Positions 17,235 through 27,152 of a stretch of 64,000 nt of DNA are shown here, in pieces (the first letter of the stretch is position 1; each line of letters begins with the position of its first letter). The stretch is from positions 124,001-188,000 of the forward strand of contig NZ_AUNB01000029.1 in the NCBI RefSeq assembly GCF_000714545.1. The letters are read 5' to 3'. The notes below the pieces were generated by a model. The model did not search any database. It was not told the origin of the DNA and saw only the letters and a program-made list of their open reading frames with translations. A program made the position numbers and the translations under genes. Source of the DNA: Thioclava indica (GTDB lineage Bacteria > Pseudomonadota > Alphaproteobacteria > Rhodobacterales > Rhodobacteraceae).

Positions 17235-18455
17235 ATGTATGATATCGCAAAAATCCGCGCCGATTTCCCGATCCTGAGCCGCGAGATCGATGGCAAGCCT
17301 TTGGTTTACCTTGATAACGGGGCGTCTGCGCAAAAGCCGCGCGTGGTGATTGACGCGATGAGCGATCTTTACCTCAACGATTATGCCAATGTGCATCGCG
17401 GGCTGCATACGCTGTCCAATATCTCGACCGAGAAATACGAAAGCACCCGCGCGATCGTGGCGCGCTTTTTGGGGGTGAAGAACGAGGACGAGATCGTCTT
17501 TACCACCGGCGCGACCGAGGGGATCAATCTGGTCTCCTACGGCTGGGGCGCGCCCAATCTGCAAGCCGGTGACGAGATCGTGCTGTCCGTGATGGAGCAT
17601 CATGCGAATATCGTGCCGTGGCATTTCTTGCGCGAACGTCAGGGCGTGGTGCTGAAATGGGTGGAGCCGGAGGCGGACGGCTCGCTGCCTGCGCAAAAGG
17701 TGCTTGATGCCGTCACGGATCGCACCAAGCTGATCGCAATTTCTCATATGTCCAATGTGTTAGGCACCAAAGTTGATGTGGCGACAATCGCCAAGGGCGC
17801 GCGCGAAAAGGGCATTGCGACGCTTGTGGACGGCTCGCAAGCAGCGGTGCACGGGCCGGTGGATGTGGATGCGATTGGCGCGGATTTCTACGTTATCACC
17901 GGGCATAAGCTTTATGGTCCGTCGGGATCTGGCGCGATCCATATCCGCTCTGAGCGCATGGCCCAGATGCGCCCATTTATGGGTGGTGGTGACATGATCG
18001 ACACCGTCACGCGCGACAGCGTCACCTACAACACCCCGCCGATGAAATTCGAGGCCGGAACCCCCGGCATCGTGCAGCAAATCGGGATGGGTGTGGCGCT
18101 GGAGTATATGATGGGCGTCGGGATGGAGAATATCGCCGCGCATGAACGCGACTTGCGCGATTACGCCCAAACCAAGCTGGCGGGGCTGAACTGGCTGAGC
18201 CTGCAAGGCACGGCCCCTGATAAAGGCGCGATCTTCTCATTCACGCTGGGCGGTCCTGCCCATCCCCATGATATTTCAACGATCCTCGACAAGCGCGGCG
18301 TCGCCGTGCGCGCAGGCCAGCACTGCGCGGGGCCGCTGATGGATTGGCTTGGCGTGTCGGCCACCGCGCGCGCCTCGTTTGGGATGTATAACACCCGCGA
18401 TGAGGTCGACGCGCTGATCTCGGCGCTGGACCTATGCCACGATCTGCTTGGATAG
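17235..18455 (+). CDS. sufS: Cysteine desulfurase SufS
   Basis: This is a group II PLP-dependent cysteine desulfurase supplying sulfur to SufBCD. It has 406 residues. The PLP lysine is Lys225 in TGHKLYGPSG. The active Cys364 is in RAGQHCAGPLMDWLG, the tight-loop form that needs a SufE or SufU partner. The 'HMSNVLGTKVDV' and 'HRGLHTLS' blocks are family-typical. A gaggaaa ribosome site precedes the ATG. No sufE, sufU, sufA or sufT gene follows; the next gene, 179 bases on, belongs to a different system. The partner must lie outside this window. Confidence 0.97.
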   Translation: MYDIAKIRADFPILSREIDGKPLVYLDNGASAQKPRVVIDAMSDLYLNDYANVHRGLHTLSNISTEKYESTRAIVARFLGVKNEDEIVFTTGATEGINLVSYGWGAPNLQAGDEIVLSVMEHHANIVPWHFLRERQGVVLKWVEPEADGSLPAQKVLDAVTDRTKLIAISHMSNVLGTKVDVATIAKGAREKGIATLVDGSQAAVHGPVDVDAIGADFYVITGHKLYGPSGSGAIHIRSERMAQMRPFMGGGDMIDTVTRDSVTYNTPPMKFEAGTPGIVQQIGMGVALEYMMGVGMENIAAHERDLRDYAQTKLAGLNWLSLQGTAPDKGAIFSFTLGGPAHPHDISTILDKRGVAVRAGQHCAGPLMDWLGVSATARASFGMYNTRDEVDALISALDLCHDLLG

Positions 18456-18634
18456 CCCGACACCTATAAAATGAGCGTGCGGTATCTGGCCCTAAACCTG
18501 TGATCCAGGTGCATATTTTTTGATCAATCGCCCGCGCCTTGGGCTTTTTCTGCGCGCTTTGTGCATTTTGCGGGTGTGAAGCGGCCCGGGCACACCTAGT
18601 CTTAGGGGGGAACAACGAACGGGGCGCATCGATT

Positions 18635-21600
18635 ATGGCGATTCATGCCAGCATTCACCATCTGACCCATTACACCTATGACCGGCCTGTCACCTTAGGC
18701 CCCCAGCTGATCCGTCTGCGGCCTGCGCCCCATTCGCGCACGCGCGTTATCTCGCATTCGCTCAAGGTCTCGCCCGGCGGGCATTTCGTGAACCATCAGC
18801 AAGATCCCTACGGCAACTGGCTGGCGCGTTTTGTCTTTCCCGAACCTGTGCGCGAGTTCAAGATCGAGGTCGATCTGACGGCCGATATGACAGTCTACAA
18901 TCCGTTTGATTTCTTTGTCGAGGAATCGGCCGAGCATTGGCCGTTCGAGTATCCCGAAGAGCTGCGCGATGATCTGTCGATCTATCGCACCCCCGAACCC
19001 GAAGGCCCGCTGCTGGCGCAATTCGTGGGCGCGATTGATTTTCAGGAAAACCGCACGGTTGATTTCCTGATCGCGCTGAATGCGCGGATTTCGCAGGTCG
19101 TGGGCTATACGATCCGGATGGAGGCGGGCGTGCAGACGCCGGACGAGACGCTGGCCAGCAAGATGGGGTCTTGTCGTGATAGCTCGTGGTTGCTGGTGCA
19201 AACCCTGCGTCATCTGGGCTTTGCGGCGCGGTTTGTCTCGGGCTATCTCATTCAGCTTAAACCCGATCTTGAGGCGCTTGATGGCCCTTCGGGGACCGAT
19301 CACGACTTCACCGATCTGCACGCGTGGTGTGAGGTATTCTTGCCCGGTGCCGGCTGGATCGGGCTGGACCCGACCTCGGGGCTGCTGACGGGCGAATCCC
19401 ATATTCCGCTGGCCGCAACGCCGCATTATCGCAATGCTGCGCCAATCTCGGGCGGCTATGCTGCCAATGGCACCCCCGAGGTGAGTTTCGATTTCGACAT
19501 GTCGGTCACCCGCGTGGCCGAGCATCCCCGCATCACCAAGCCGTTTTCTGATGACTCCTGGGCGCGGCTCAACGCACTCGGGCGCAAGGTCGATGAAAGT
19601 CTCGCGCAAGGCGATGTGCGCCTGACGATGGGCGGCGAGCCGACCTTTGTTTCCATCGACGATTTCGAAAGCGACGAGTGGAACACCGCTGCTGTTGGCC
19701 CGCAAAAACGCGAACTCGCCGATACGCTGATCCGCAAGCTGCGCGACCGTTTCGCGCCGGGCGGTTTTCTGCATTACGGGCAGGGCAAATGGTATCCCGG
19801 CGAAAGCCTGCCGCGCTGGACGTTTTCGTTGTATTGGCGCCGCGATGGCAAACCGGTCTGGCGCGATGAATCGCTGATCGCCTATGAGGGCGATGACACT
19901 GGCGCAGGGCCGGAACAGGCGGGCACCTTGATGCGCGGTATTGCGCAGCGCTTGGGGCTGGAGCCGGAAAACGCCCAGCCCGCATTCGAGGACCCCGCCG
20001 AATGGATGCTCAAAGAGGGCAACCTGCCGGAAAATGTCACCCCCGAAGACAGCAAGCTGAAAAACCCCGAGGATCGCGCCCGTTTCGCGCGGGTGTTTGA
20101 ACGCGGCCTGGACAAGCCGACGGGTTTCGTTTTGCCGATCCAGCGCTGGCAATCCAAGGCAATGCCGGGGCATCGCTGGCGCTCGGAAAAGTGGAAAACG
20201 CGGCGCGGCAAACTGTATTTGGTGCCCGGCGATAGCCCGGCGGGCTTTCGTCTGCCCTTGGGCGCGTTGCCCCATGTGCCGCCCAGCCAATACCCCTATC
20301 ACTACGTCACCGACACCTCGCTGCCCAAAGACGAGCTGCCCGATTTCCACGAGCAGGTGGAACGTGCGGTGGCCGACGGTTTGGTGGCTGAGGTCAGTAA
20401 AGAGCGCACCCAACCTGTGTCCGAGGCACAATCGTCGGACGCGGCACAACAGATTGTCGAGCAGGAATTGGGCGCGATTGATGGCGTCGTGCGCACAGCT
20501 ATTTCGGTCGAACCCCGCGATGGTCGGCTGTGTGTGTTCATGCCCCCAACCGAGGATCTTGAGGATTACCTTGAACTGATCGCCGCTGCCGAGGAAAGCG
20601 CCAAGGAGATGGGGCTGCCGATCCATATCGAGGGCTATGCTCCGCCCTCGGACCCGCGCCTGAACGTGATCCGCGTCGCCCCTGATCCGGGTGTGATTGA
20701 GGTCAACATTCACCCCGCCCATAGCTGGGAAGAATGTGTCGCCACCACCGAGGCGATCTATGAAGAGGCCCGCCAGTCGCGTCTGGGCGCGGATAAATTC
20801 ATGATCGACGGGCGTCACACCGGCACCGGCGGGGGCAACCATGTGGTCGTTGGCGGGGAGACCCTGCTTGACAGCCCGTTCCTGCGTCGGCCCGATTTGC
20901 TGAAATCGCTGATTCTGACATGGCAGCGCCACCCCAGCCTGAGCTATCTATTCTCGGGGCTGTTTATCGGCCCGACGTCTCAGGCCCCGCGCATCGACGA
21001 GGCGCGCCATGACACGTTGTATGAGCTGGAAATCGCGCTGAGCCAGATCAACGCGCCATCTGAGGGTGCCGTGCCGCCGGCGTGGCTGGTGGATCGGTTG
21101 TTGCGCAATATGCTCACCGATGTGACGGGCAACACGCACCGCGCCGAGATTTGCATCGACAAGCTGTTCTCGCCCGACGGGCCAACAGGGCGCTTGGGTC
21201 TGGTCGAGTTTCGCGGCTTTGAGATGCCGCCAGATCCGCGCATGTCTTTGGCCCAGCAATTGCTGCTGCGCGCCATCATCGCACGCTGCTGGAACGCGCC
21301 GATCTCGGGTAAGCCAGTGCGTTGGGGAACGGTGCTGCATGACCGTTTCATGCTGCCGCATTTCCTGTGGGAAGACCTGCTTGATCTGCTGGGCGACCTG
21401 CGCGAGCATGGCTTTGACCTTGATCCGCAATGGTTTGAGGCGCAGGCCGAGTTCCGCTTTCCATTCTGTGGCCAGATCGAGGCTGAAGGCGTACATCTGG
21501 AAATCCGCCAAGCGTTGGAGCCGTGGCATGTGCTGGGCGAAACCGGCGCGATTGGCGGCACGGTGCGCTATACCGACAGCTCGGTCGAGCGGCTTCAGGT

Positions 21601-22009
21601 CACGATGACCTCGCTGCATCAGGATCGCTACAAGATCATGTGCAACCAGCGTCCGGTGCCTCTGGCCAAGACGGCGACGTCGGGCAAATCGGTGGGCGGT
21701 GTGCGCTACAAGGCGTGGCAACCCGCCGAGGCGCTGCACCCGACCTTGCCGGTCAACGCGCCGCTGACATTCGATATCTATGACGAGTGGACGGGCAGGG
21801 CGATTGCGGGCTGTGTCTATCATGTCGCCCACCCCGGCGGGCGCAGCTATGACACCTTCCCGATCAATAACAACGAGGCCGAGGCACGACGACTGGCGCG
21901 CTTTGAACCCCATGGCTACACGCCCGGCGATTACCGGCCCGCGCCCGAACAAACGCATCCGGAGTTTCCCCATACGCTTGACCTGCGCCGCCCCATCGGG
22001 CTGAGTTGA
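18635..22009 (+). CDS. Transglutaminase - DUF2126 amidoligase fusion protein
   Basis: This is a very large protein of 1124 residues. Residues ~1-290 form a bacterial transglutaminase-like domain with an intact Cys180-His229-Asp245 triad ('[11 protein letters not shown]', 'DLHAWCEVF', 'WIGLDPTSG'). The rest matches DUF2126, annotated in Pfam as a putative amidoligase. Key parts are '[16 protein letters not shown]', the Gly-rich '[16 protein letters not shown]' and '[18 protein letters not shown]'. The amidoligase fold is related to glutamine synthetase and would join a carboxylate to an amine using ATP, while the transglutaminase fold may cut or transfer amide bonds. The protein is cytoplasmic by sequence (no signal peptide). 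It heads a three-gene operon with the ATP-grasp/alpha-E gene and a second transglutaminase. The substrate is unknown. Confidence 0.92.
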   Translation: MAIHASIHHLTHYTYDRPVTLGPQLIRLRPAPHSRTRVISHSLKVSPGGHFVNHQQDPYGNWLARFVFPEPVREFKIEVDLTADMTVYNPFDFFVEESAEHWPFEYPEELRDDLSIYRTPEPEGPLLAQFVGAIDFQENRTVDFLIALNARISQVVGYTIRMEAGVQTPDETLASKMGSCRDSSWLLVQTLRHLGFAARFVSGYLIQLKPDLEALDGPSGTDHDFTDLHAWCEVFLPGAGWIGLDPTSGLLTGESHIPLAATPHYRNAAPISGGYAANGTPEVSFDFDMSVTRVAEHPRITKPFSDDSWARLNALGRKVDESLAQGDVRLTMGGEPTFVSIDDFESDEWNTAAVGPQKRELADTLIRKLRDRFAPGGFLHYGQGKWYPGESLPRWTFSLYWRRDGKPVWRDESLIAYEGDDTGAGPEQAGTLMRGIAQRLGLEPENAQPAFEDPAEWMLKEGNLPENVTPEDSKLKNPEDRARFARVFERGLDKPTGFVLPIQRWQSKAMPGHRWRSEKWKTRRGKLYLVPGDSPAGFRLPLGALPHVPPSQYPYHYVTDTSLPKDELPDFHEQVERAVADGLVAEVSKERTQPVSEAQSSDAAQQIVEQELGAIDGVVRTAISVEPRDGRLCVFMPPTEDLEDYLELIAAAEESAKEMGLPIHIEGYAPPSDPRLNVIRVAPDPGVIEVNIHPAHSWEECVATTEAIYEEARQSRLGADKFMIDGRHTGTGGGNHVVVGGETLLDSPFLRRPDLLKSLILTWQRHPSLSYLFSGLFIGPTSQAPRIDEARHDTLYELEIALSQINAPSEGAVPPAWLVDRLLRNMLTDVTGNTHRAEICIDKLFSPDGPTGRLGLVEFRGFEMPPDPRMSLAQQLLLRAIIARCWNAPISGKPVRWGTVLHDRFMLPHFLWEDLLDLLGDLREHGFDLDPQWFEAQAEFRFPFCGQIEAEGVHLEIRQALEPWHVLGETGAIGGTVRYTDSSVERLQVTMTSLHQDRYKIMCNQRPVPLAKTATSGKSVGGVRYKAWQPAEALHPTLPVNAPLTFDIYDEWTGRAIAGCVYHVAHPGGRSYDTFPINNNEAEARRLARFEPHGYTPGDYRPAPEQTHPEFPHTLDLRRPIGLS

Positions 22010-22031
22010 TCGGGTAAATCTCGGAGACCCG

Positions 22032-24449
22032 ATGGAGCAAGCCAACCGCCAGATCGACCGCCACCCGCTTTTGGCGCGCTACCGGCCTGCGCCGGGCGTC
22101 TCCGATGAGCTGTTTGACAGATCGGGGGCGATGCGCCCGGTCTGGCAGCCGTTTGTCGAGACGTTTCTGCAACTGTCGCCCGAGGAAATCGCGCAACGGT
22201 TTGAACGCGGCGATCAATATCTGCGCGATGCAGGCGTGTATTATCGCCGCTACTCCAACGATCCGCTGACCGAACGCGAATGGCCGCTCAGCCATATTCC
22301 GGTGATTTTGCACGAAACCGAGTGGGACCGGATTTGCGATGGTCTGGCCCAGCGCGCCGATCTGCTGGAATCGGTAATGGCTGATCTGTATGGCCCCGCT
22401 CGACTGGTCTCAGACGGGCATCTGCCGCCCGAACTGATCGCGGGCAATCAACATTGGTTGCGCCCGATGGTCGGTGTGCCTCCGCGCGGCGGGCATTACC
22501 TGCACTTCTTGGCGTTCGAGATCGGGCGCTCGCCGGACGGGTCGTGGTTTGTGCTGGGGGATCGCGCGCAGGCGCCCTCGGGGTCGGGTTTCGCGCTGGA
22601 AAACCGCATGGCGACGGGGCGGATTTTCCCCGAAAGTTTCCCGCGCGATTACATTCACAAACTGGCGGCGTTTTTTGGAGATTTTCGCACCGCGCTGGAA
22701 GATCTGGCCGCGCAAGGCCATGAGGGCACGCGACGGGCCGCGATCCTGACGCCCGGCCCGGCCAATGACAGCTATTACGAGCACACCTATATCGCGCGCT
22801 ATCTTGGCCTGCCGCTGCTGGAGGGTGAGGACCTGCTGGTCGAGAACGGCCAAGCGATGGTGCGCACGATCGAGGGGCCAAAGCCGCTGGGTGCGCTGTG
22901 GCGGCGCATGGATGCAGGCTTTGCCGATCCGCTGGAGTTTCGCCCCGAAAGCCACATCGGCACGCCCGGTCTGATGGAGGCTGTGCGGCTGGGCAATTTG
23001 GCGATGGCCAATGCGCTTGGCGCGGGGGTGCTGGAAACCCGCGCTTTGATGGCGTTCTTGCCCAAAATCTCGCGCGTTCTGACGGGCCAGCCCCTTGCGA
23101 TGAGCAATATTGCGACGTGGTGGTGTGGCAGCGCGAGCGAGCGCGAACATGTGCGCAAGAACGCTGCCAGTATGATGATCGGTCCCGCGATGGCGGTCGA
23201 TCTGCCGTTCGATCTGGACGCAACGACAGCCCTTGGCGGCGAGTTTCGCGCTCCCGCGCAGGACTCGATTGCGCAATGGCTGGAAGGCGAGGGCGCGCAG
23301 CTCGTGGGGCAAGAGGCGGTGACGCTATCGACCACTCCGGCATGGCGCGACACGCCTGAGGGGGGGGCGGTGCAGCCCTGTCCGATGACGGTGCGGGTCT
23401 TTGCGGGGCGCACTGCGGATGGCTGGCATTTCATGAAGGGCGGTTACGCGCGCATCGGCCCCGAGGGTGACACGACTGCGCTGTCGATGCAGCGCGGCGG
23501 GGCGGTGGCCGATGTCTGGATCGTCTCAGACCGCCCGGTGCCGCCAATCACACTGGCAAGCCCGCCCGGAGCCGAGTTTCGCCGTGAAAAGACCGGCATC
23601 CTGCCCGCGCGCGCGGCGGATAATCTGTTCTGGCTGGGGCGCTATATCGAGCGCTGCGAAGATGCGATCCGGCTGATCCGCGCCTATCATCTGCGTCTTG
23701 CGGCAACGGGCAGCGCCAATGATCCGCGTCTTGAGCGCATGGCAGAGTTCCTGAAATCGAGCGGCGTTGATGTCACCGATCCGATCCCCGAGGCGCTGAT
23801 TGCGCGCCTTGATGCGGCGCAGTTTTGCGCCTCGAAAGTCCGGGACCGCTTTTCCACTGATGGCTGGCTCGCGCTTAAAGATCTGGCCAAGACCGCGCGC
23901 CAGATGACGCAAACCGCGCGTGCGGGCGATGATACCGCGCGCGCGATGGGGGTGTTGTTGCGCAAGATCACCGGCTTTACCGGCCTCGTGCATGAAAACA
24001 TGTATCGCTTTGCGGGCTGGCGGTTCCTGTCGATCGGGCGGGCGCTGGAGCGTGCGGATGCGATGGCGGCCTTGCTGATACAGTTCACCGATGAGGATGC
24101 GCCCGAAGGCTCGCTCGATCTGGCTGTGGAGGTGGGCGATAGCGTGATCACCCATCAGCGCCGCTACCGCGTGCGCACCAATCGCGACACGGTGGTGGAT
24201 CTGCTGGTTCTGGATGCCGATAACCCGCGCGCAATCATCTTTATGATCAATGGCTTGAGGGCCATACTTGATGAGCTTCCCAAGGCGCAGGTCGATGGCA
24301 GGCCGGGACCGATCTTGCGTGCGCTTATGCCGCTGCGCACGGACTTGTCCGTGGCAGAACCCAGCGAGATTACGATCAAATACCTGTCAGAGTTACGCGG
24401 GCGGTTGTATCAGGTCTCTAATCTGATTGCAGATCAATATCTGAGGTAG
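22032..24449 (+). CDS. Circularly permuted ATP-grasp - alpha-E domain fusion protein
   Basis: This 805-residue protein fuses two domains that are separate genes in many bacteria. Residues ~1-490 are a circularly permuted type 2 ATP-grasp domain, recognisable by 'LYGPARLVSDGHLPPELIAGN', 'RMATGRIFPESF', 'ILTPGPANDSYYEHTYIARYLG' and 'LWRRMDAGFADPLEFRPES'. Residues ~520-805 are the all-helical alpha-E domain starting 'LPARAADNLFWLGRYIERCED'. ATP-grasp enzymes form amide bonds through acyl-phosphates, so this is a predicted peptide ligase. Alpha-E is thought to assist such systems. A ggag site precedes the ATG. It lies 22 bases after the amidoligase gene and 4 bases before the transglutaminase gene. 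Confidence 0.93.
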   Translation: MEQANRQIDRHPLLARYRPAPGVSDELFDRSGAMRPVWQPFVETFLQLSPEEIAQRFERGDQYLRDAGVYYRRYSNDPLTEREWPLSHIPVILHETEWDRICDGLAQRADLLESVMADLYGPARLVSDGHLPPELIAGNQHWLRPMVGVPPRGGHYLHFLAFEIGRSPDGSWFVLGDRAQAPSGSGFALENRMATGRIFPESFPRDYIHKLAAFFGDFRTALEDLAAQGHEGTRRAAILTPGPANDSYYEHTYIARYLGLPLLEGEDLLVENGQAMVRTIEGPKPLGALWRRMDAGFADPLEFRPESHIGTPGLMEAVRLGNLAMANALGAGVLETRALMAFLPKISRVLTGQPLAMSNIATWWCGSASEREHVRKNAASMMIGPAMAVDLPFDLDATTALGGEFRAPAQDSIAQWLEGEGAQLVGQEAVTLSTTPAWRDTPEGGAVQPCPMTVRVFAGRTADGWHFMKGGYARIGPEGDTTALSMQRGGAVADVWIVSDRPVPPITLASPPGAEFRREKTGILPARAADNLFWLGRYIERCEDAIRLIRAYHLRLAATGSANDPRLERMAEFLKSSGVDVTDPIPEALIARLDAAQFCASKVRDRFSTDGWLALKDLAKTARQMTQTARAGDDTARAMGVLLRKITGFTGLVHENMYRFAGWRFLSIGRALERADAMAALLIQFTDEDAPEGSLDLAVEVGDSVITHQRRYRVRTNRDTVVDLLVLDADNPRAIIFMINGLRAILDELPKAQVDGRPGPILRALMPLRTDLSVAEPSEITIKYLSELRGRLYQVSNLIADQYLR

Positions 24450-24453
24450 ATGA

Positions 24454-25332
24454 ATGCGTTACGAGGTGAAGTTAAAGCTAACCTATGCCTATGATGCGCC
24501 CTCGGATCATGCGCGCAATCTGTTGCGTTTGGTGCCCTGTGATATTTCCGGGGTGCAGCTTGTGCGCTCTCGGCTGTTGCAGTTTGATCCGCCCCCGTCC
24601 GAGCGCCATGACAGCCGCGATTTCTTTGGCAATGTCCTGACCTCGGTGGCGTGGCATCGCCCCTTGGCGGAAATCGGCGTCATGCTGACTGCGCAGATTG
24701 ATCGCGACGCGGCATCGGCCAGTTTCGATCTGTCAGGGCCGCTTACGGGCTTGGCGGATGAGATCGCGCAGCAACGCGATCTTGGCCCTGCCAACCCGCA
24801 TCATTTTCTGGGCGCGTCGCGCCGGGCTGGGCCGGACCCTGCGATGACGGATTTCGCGCGCGCGCAGGTGCAGCCGGGCATGACAACGTATCAGGTAATC
24901 ACCGCGATCGGGCGCGCGCTGTTTGGCGAGATGCGCTTTGACGCCGCGGCGACCGATGTGGATACCCCCGCCGCCGAGGCCTTTTCCAATCGCCACGGTG
25001 TCTGTCAGGATTTCACCCATATCATGATTTCCTGCCTGCGCGGGATCGGGGTGCCTGCGGGCTATGTGTCGGGATTTTTGCGCACCTATCCGCCCCCCGG
25101 TCAGCCCCGTCTTGAAGGCGCAGACGCGATGCATGCCTGGGTGCGTGCTTGGGCGGGCGTCGATATGGGCTGGGTCGAGTTCGACCCCACCAACAACCAG
25201 CCAGCGGGCGAGGATTACATCACTGTCGGTTACGGGCGCGATTACGATGATGTGCCGCCGTTGCGCGGGGCGATGCGCGGCGCGGGCGGGCAGCAAAGCG
25301 CGCAGGCGGTGGATGTGCTTGCGTTGGAGTAG
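24454..25332 (+). CDS. Transglutaminase family protein (predicted cysteine peptidase)
   Basis: This 292-residue protein has an N-terminal beta-rich domain (residues 1-~150) and a transglutaminase core with an intact triad: Cys184 in RHGVCQDFTH, His227 in DAMHAWV and Asp244 in WVEFDPTNN. Bacterial members of this branch usually act as peptidases or amide hydrolases rather than cross-linkers. There is no signal peptide, so it is probably cytoplasmic. It is the third gene of the amidoligase operon and the second protein there with this fold. In related clusters the next gene is often the proteasome-like peptidase Anbu; here it is a peptide ABC transporter. Confidence 0.93.
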   Translation: MRYEVKLKLTYAYDAPSDHARNLLRLVPCDISGVQLVRSRLLQFDPPPSERHDSRDFFGNVLTSVAWHRPLAEIGVMLTAQIDRDAASASFDLSGPLTGLADEIAQQRDLGPANPHHFLGASRRAGPDPAMTDFARAQVQPGMTTYQVITAIGRALFGEMRFDAAATDVDTPAAEAFSNRHGVCQDFTHIMISCLRGIGVPAGYVSGFLRTYPPPGQPRLEGADAMHAWVRAWAGVDMGWVEFDPTNNQPAGEDYITVGYGRDYDDVPPLRGAMRGAGGQQSAQAVDVLALE

Positions 25333-25371
25333 GGCCTCGGGGCCTTGTGACAGGCGACGTGACGGCATTTG

Positions 25372-25400
25372 TTGACCAACCAATCAAATGGCGTTTTACT
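25372..25400 (+). promoter_or_regulatory. Putative promoter of the dipeptide transporter operon
   Basis: TTGACC (25372-25377), a 17-base spacer and TTTACT (25395-25400) lie 83 bases before the substrate-binding protein start. The -35 matches sigma-70 at five of six bases and the -10 at four. It separates this operon from the amidoligase genes, though read-through is possible because no terminator is visible between them. Confidence 0.4.
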
Positions 25401-25482
25401 CTCTCACCAGTTCGTGTCGAGATTTGACCGCACAAGATGGCGAGTCGGCACAACCCAAGACAACCAACAGGAAGGACTCATA

Positions 25483-27081
25483 ATGAAAATCCGTTCAATG
25501 CTTCTGGCATGTTCCGCAGCTGTCATGATGACGGCAGGCGCGGCCGGGGCCAAAACGCTGGTTTATTGCTCCGAGGCGTCGCCCGAGGGGTTTGATCCCG
25601 CGCCCTACACCTCTGGCACAACCTTTGATGCATCCTCGCATCCTGTCTATGACCAACTGGTCGAGTTCAAACCCGGCACCACCGAGATTGAACCGGGCCT
25701 TGCCGAGACATGGGACATTTCCGATGACGGCCTGACCTACACGTTCCACCTGCGTCCGGGCGTGAAATTCCACTCAGTCGAGGGCTTTACGCCCACGCGC
25801 GATTTCAACGCCGATGACGTGGTGTTCTCGTTTGACCGTCAGGGCAATCCCGACAACCCGTATTTCCAATACGCGCCCGGCATCTCGTATGAATATTACA
25901 ACGCGATGGACATGCCCAAGATCGTGAAGTCGATTGAAAAAGTCGATGACATGACCGTCAAGTTCACCCTGACCGAGCCGAACGCGCCGTTCCTTGCCAA
26001 TATGGCGATGGATTTCGCCTCGATCATGTCCAAGGAATATGCCGACAAGCTGGTAGCTGAAGACAAGAAGGCCGAGATCAACAACGTGCCTGTCGGCACC
26101 GGCCCGTTCGAATTCGTCGCCTATCAGAAAGACGCCGTGATCCGCTACAAAGCGAATCCGGACTATTTCAAAGGCAAGACGCCGGTTGACGATCTGATCT
26201 TTGCGATCACGCCTGATGCGGCTGTACGCGTGCAAAAGCTGCAAGCGGGCGAGTGCCAGATCATGCCCTATCCGGCCCCCGCTGACATTGCGGCGCTGAA
26301 AGGCGATGCCAACCTCAAGGTCGAGGAACAGCCCGGTCTGAACGTGGCCTACCTCGCCTATAACACCACGCAAGCGCCGTTCGACAAGCCCGAGGTCCGC
26401 AAGGCCCTCAATATGTCGATCAACAAGCAGGCGATCATCGACGCGGTGTTCCAAGGTGCGGGCCAGGTTGCGAAAAACCCGATTCCGCCGACCATGTGGT
26501 CCTATAACAAGGACATCAAGGACGACGCCTATGATCCTGAAGCGGCTAAGAAAATGCTCGCCGATGCAGGTGTCAAAGACCTTGAGATGAACATCTGGGC
26601 AATGCCCGTGCAGCGGCCTTACATGCCCAACGCACGCCGCACCGCCGAGCTGATGCAATCGGACCTCGCCAAAGTCGGCGTCAAGGTGAACATCGTGTCC
26701 TATGAATGGGGCGAATACCTTAGCAAATCCAAAGACCCGAACCATGACGGCGCGGTGATCTTGGGCTGGACCGGCGACAATGGCGATCCCGACAACTTCC
26801 TTGGCGTGTTGCTGAGCTGTGCGGGTGCCGAAAGCGGCGCAAACCGTTCCTTCTGGTGTGACAAGGATTTCGACGGCCTAATCAACAAGGCCAAGCAAAC
26901 CTCGGATATGGCCGAACGCACCAAGCTGTATGAGCAGGCGCAAGTCGTGTTCAAAGAGCAGGCACCGTGGGACACGATCGCACATTCGACCGTGTTCATG
27001 CCGATGTCGAACAAAGTCAGCGGTTATGTGATGAGCCCGCTGGGTGGTCATGACTTCTATGGGGTGGACATCTCGGAGTAA
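25483..27081 (+). CDS. dppA: Dipeptide-type ABC transporter, periplasmic binding protein
   Basis: This is a solute-binding protein of the SBP_bac_5 family, 532 residues. A Sec signal peptide (residues 1-22, basic MKIR then a hydrophobic stretch ending AGAAGA) precedes 'KTLVYCSEASPEGFDPA', the standard DppA mature start. Other family segments are 'EPGLAETWDISDDGLTYTF', 'PVGTGPFEFVAYQKD' and 'LGWTGDNGDPDNF'. It is very close in pattern to E. coli DppA, which binds dipeptides and haem, so dipeptides are the likely ligand. A strong ribosome site (aggaagga) precedes the ATG; the open frame upstream is non-coding. It is followed by a stable hairpin that probably raises its expression over the permease genes. 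Confidence 0.95.
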   Translation: MKIRSMLLACSAAVMMTAGAAGAKTLVYCSEASPEGFDPAPYTSGTTFDASSHPVYDQLVEFKPGTTEIEPGLAETWDISDDGLTYTFHLRPGVKFHSVEGFTPTRDFNADDVVFSFDRQGNPDNPYFQYAPGISYEYYNAMDMPKIVKSIEKVDDMTVKFTLTEPNAPFLANMAMDFASIMSKEYADKLVAEDKKAEINNVPVGTGPFEFVAYQKDAVIRYKANPDYFKGKTPVDDLIFAITPDAAVRVQKLQAGECQIMPYPAPADIAALKGDANLKVEEQPGLNVAYLAYNTTQAPFDKPEVRKALNMSINKQAIIDAVFQGAGQVAKNPIPPTMWSYNKDIKDDAYDPEAAKKMLADAGVKDLEMNIWAMPVQRPYMPNARRTAELMQSDLAKVGVKVNIVSYEWGEYLSKSKDPNHDGAVILGWTGDNGDPDNFLGVLLSCAGAESGANRSFWCDKDFDGLINKAKQTSDMAERTKLYEQAQVVFKEQAPWDTIAHSTVFMPMSNKVSGYVMSPLGGHDFYGVDISE

Positions 27082-27107
27082 TCCTGAGCCACTGAGATAC
27101 CCTTTAG

Positions 27108-27132
27108 GGGCGCCCGGTTGATCCGGGCGCCC
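27108..27132 (+). promoter_or_regulatory. Stem-loop between binding protein and permease genes
   Basis: A perfect 10-bp GC stem (27108-27117 with 27123-27132) has a 5-base loop, with only a weak T-rich stretch after it. Such a hairpin after a binding-protein gene typically protects the upstream message and partly ends transcription, giving more binding protein than permease. Confidence 0.7.
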
Positions 27133-27152
27133 TGATAATTTAGCAGGCTGTC

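Noticed and set aside
18695-20932. 745-codon open frame on the minus strand
   Set aside because: It is exactly antisense to the transglutaminase-amidoligase gene, has no ribosome site or domain, and its Arg/His/Gln-rich composition is that of a complementary frame in GC-rich DNA.
23360-23367. Eight-G run in the ATP-grasp gene
   Set aside because: Shorter than the RTX tract and inside a cytoplasmic enzyme; eight G is not rare enough here to claim phase variation.
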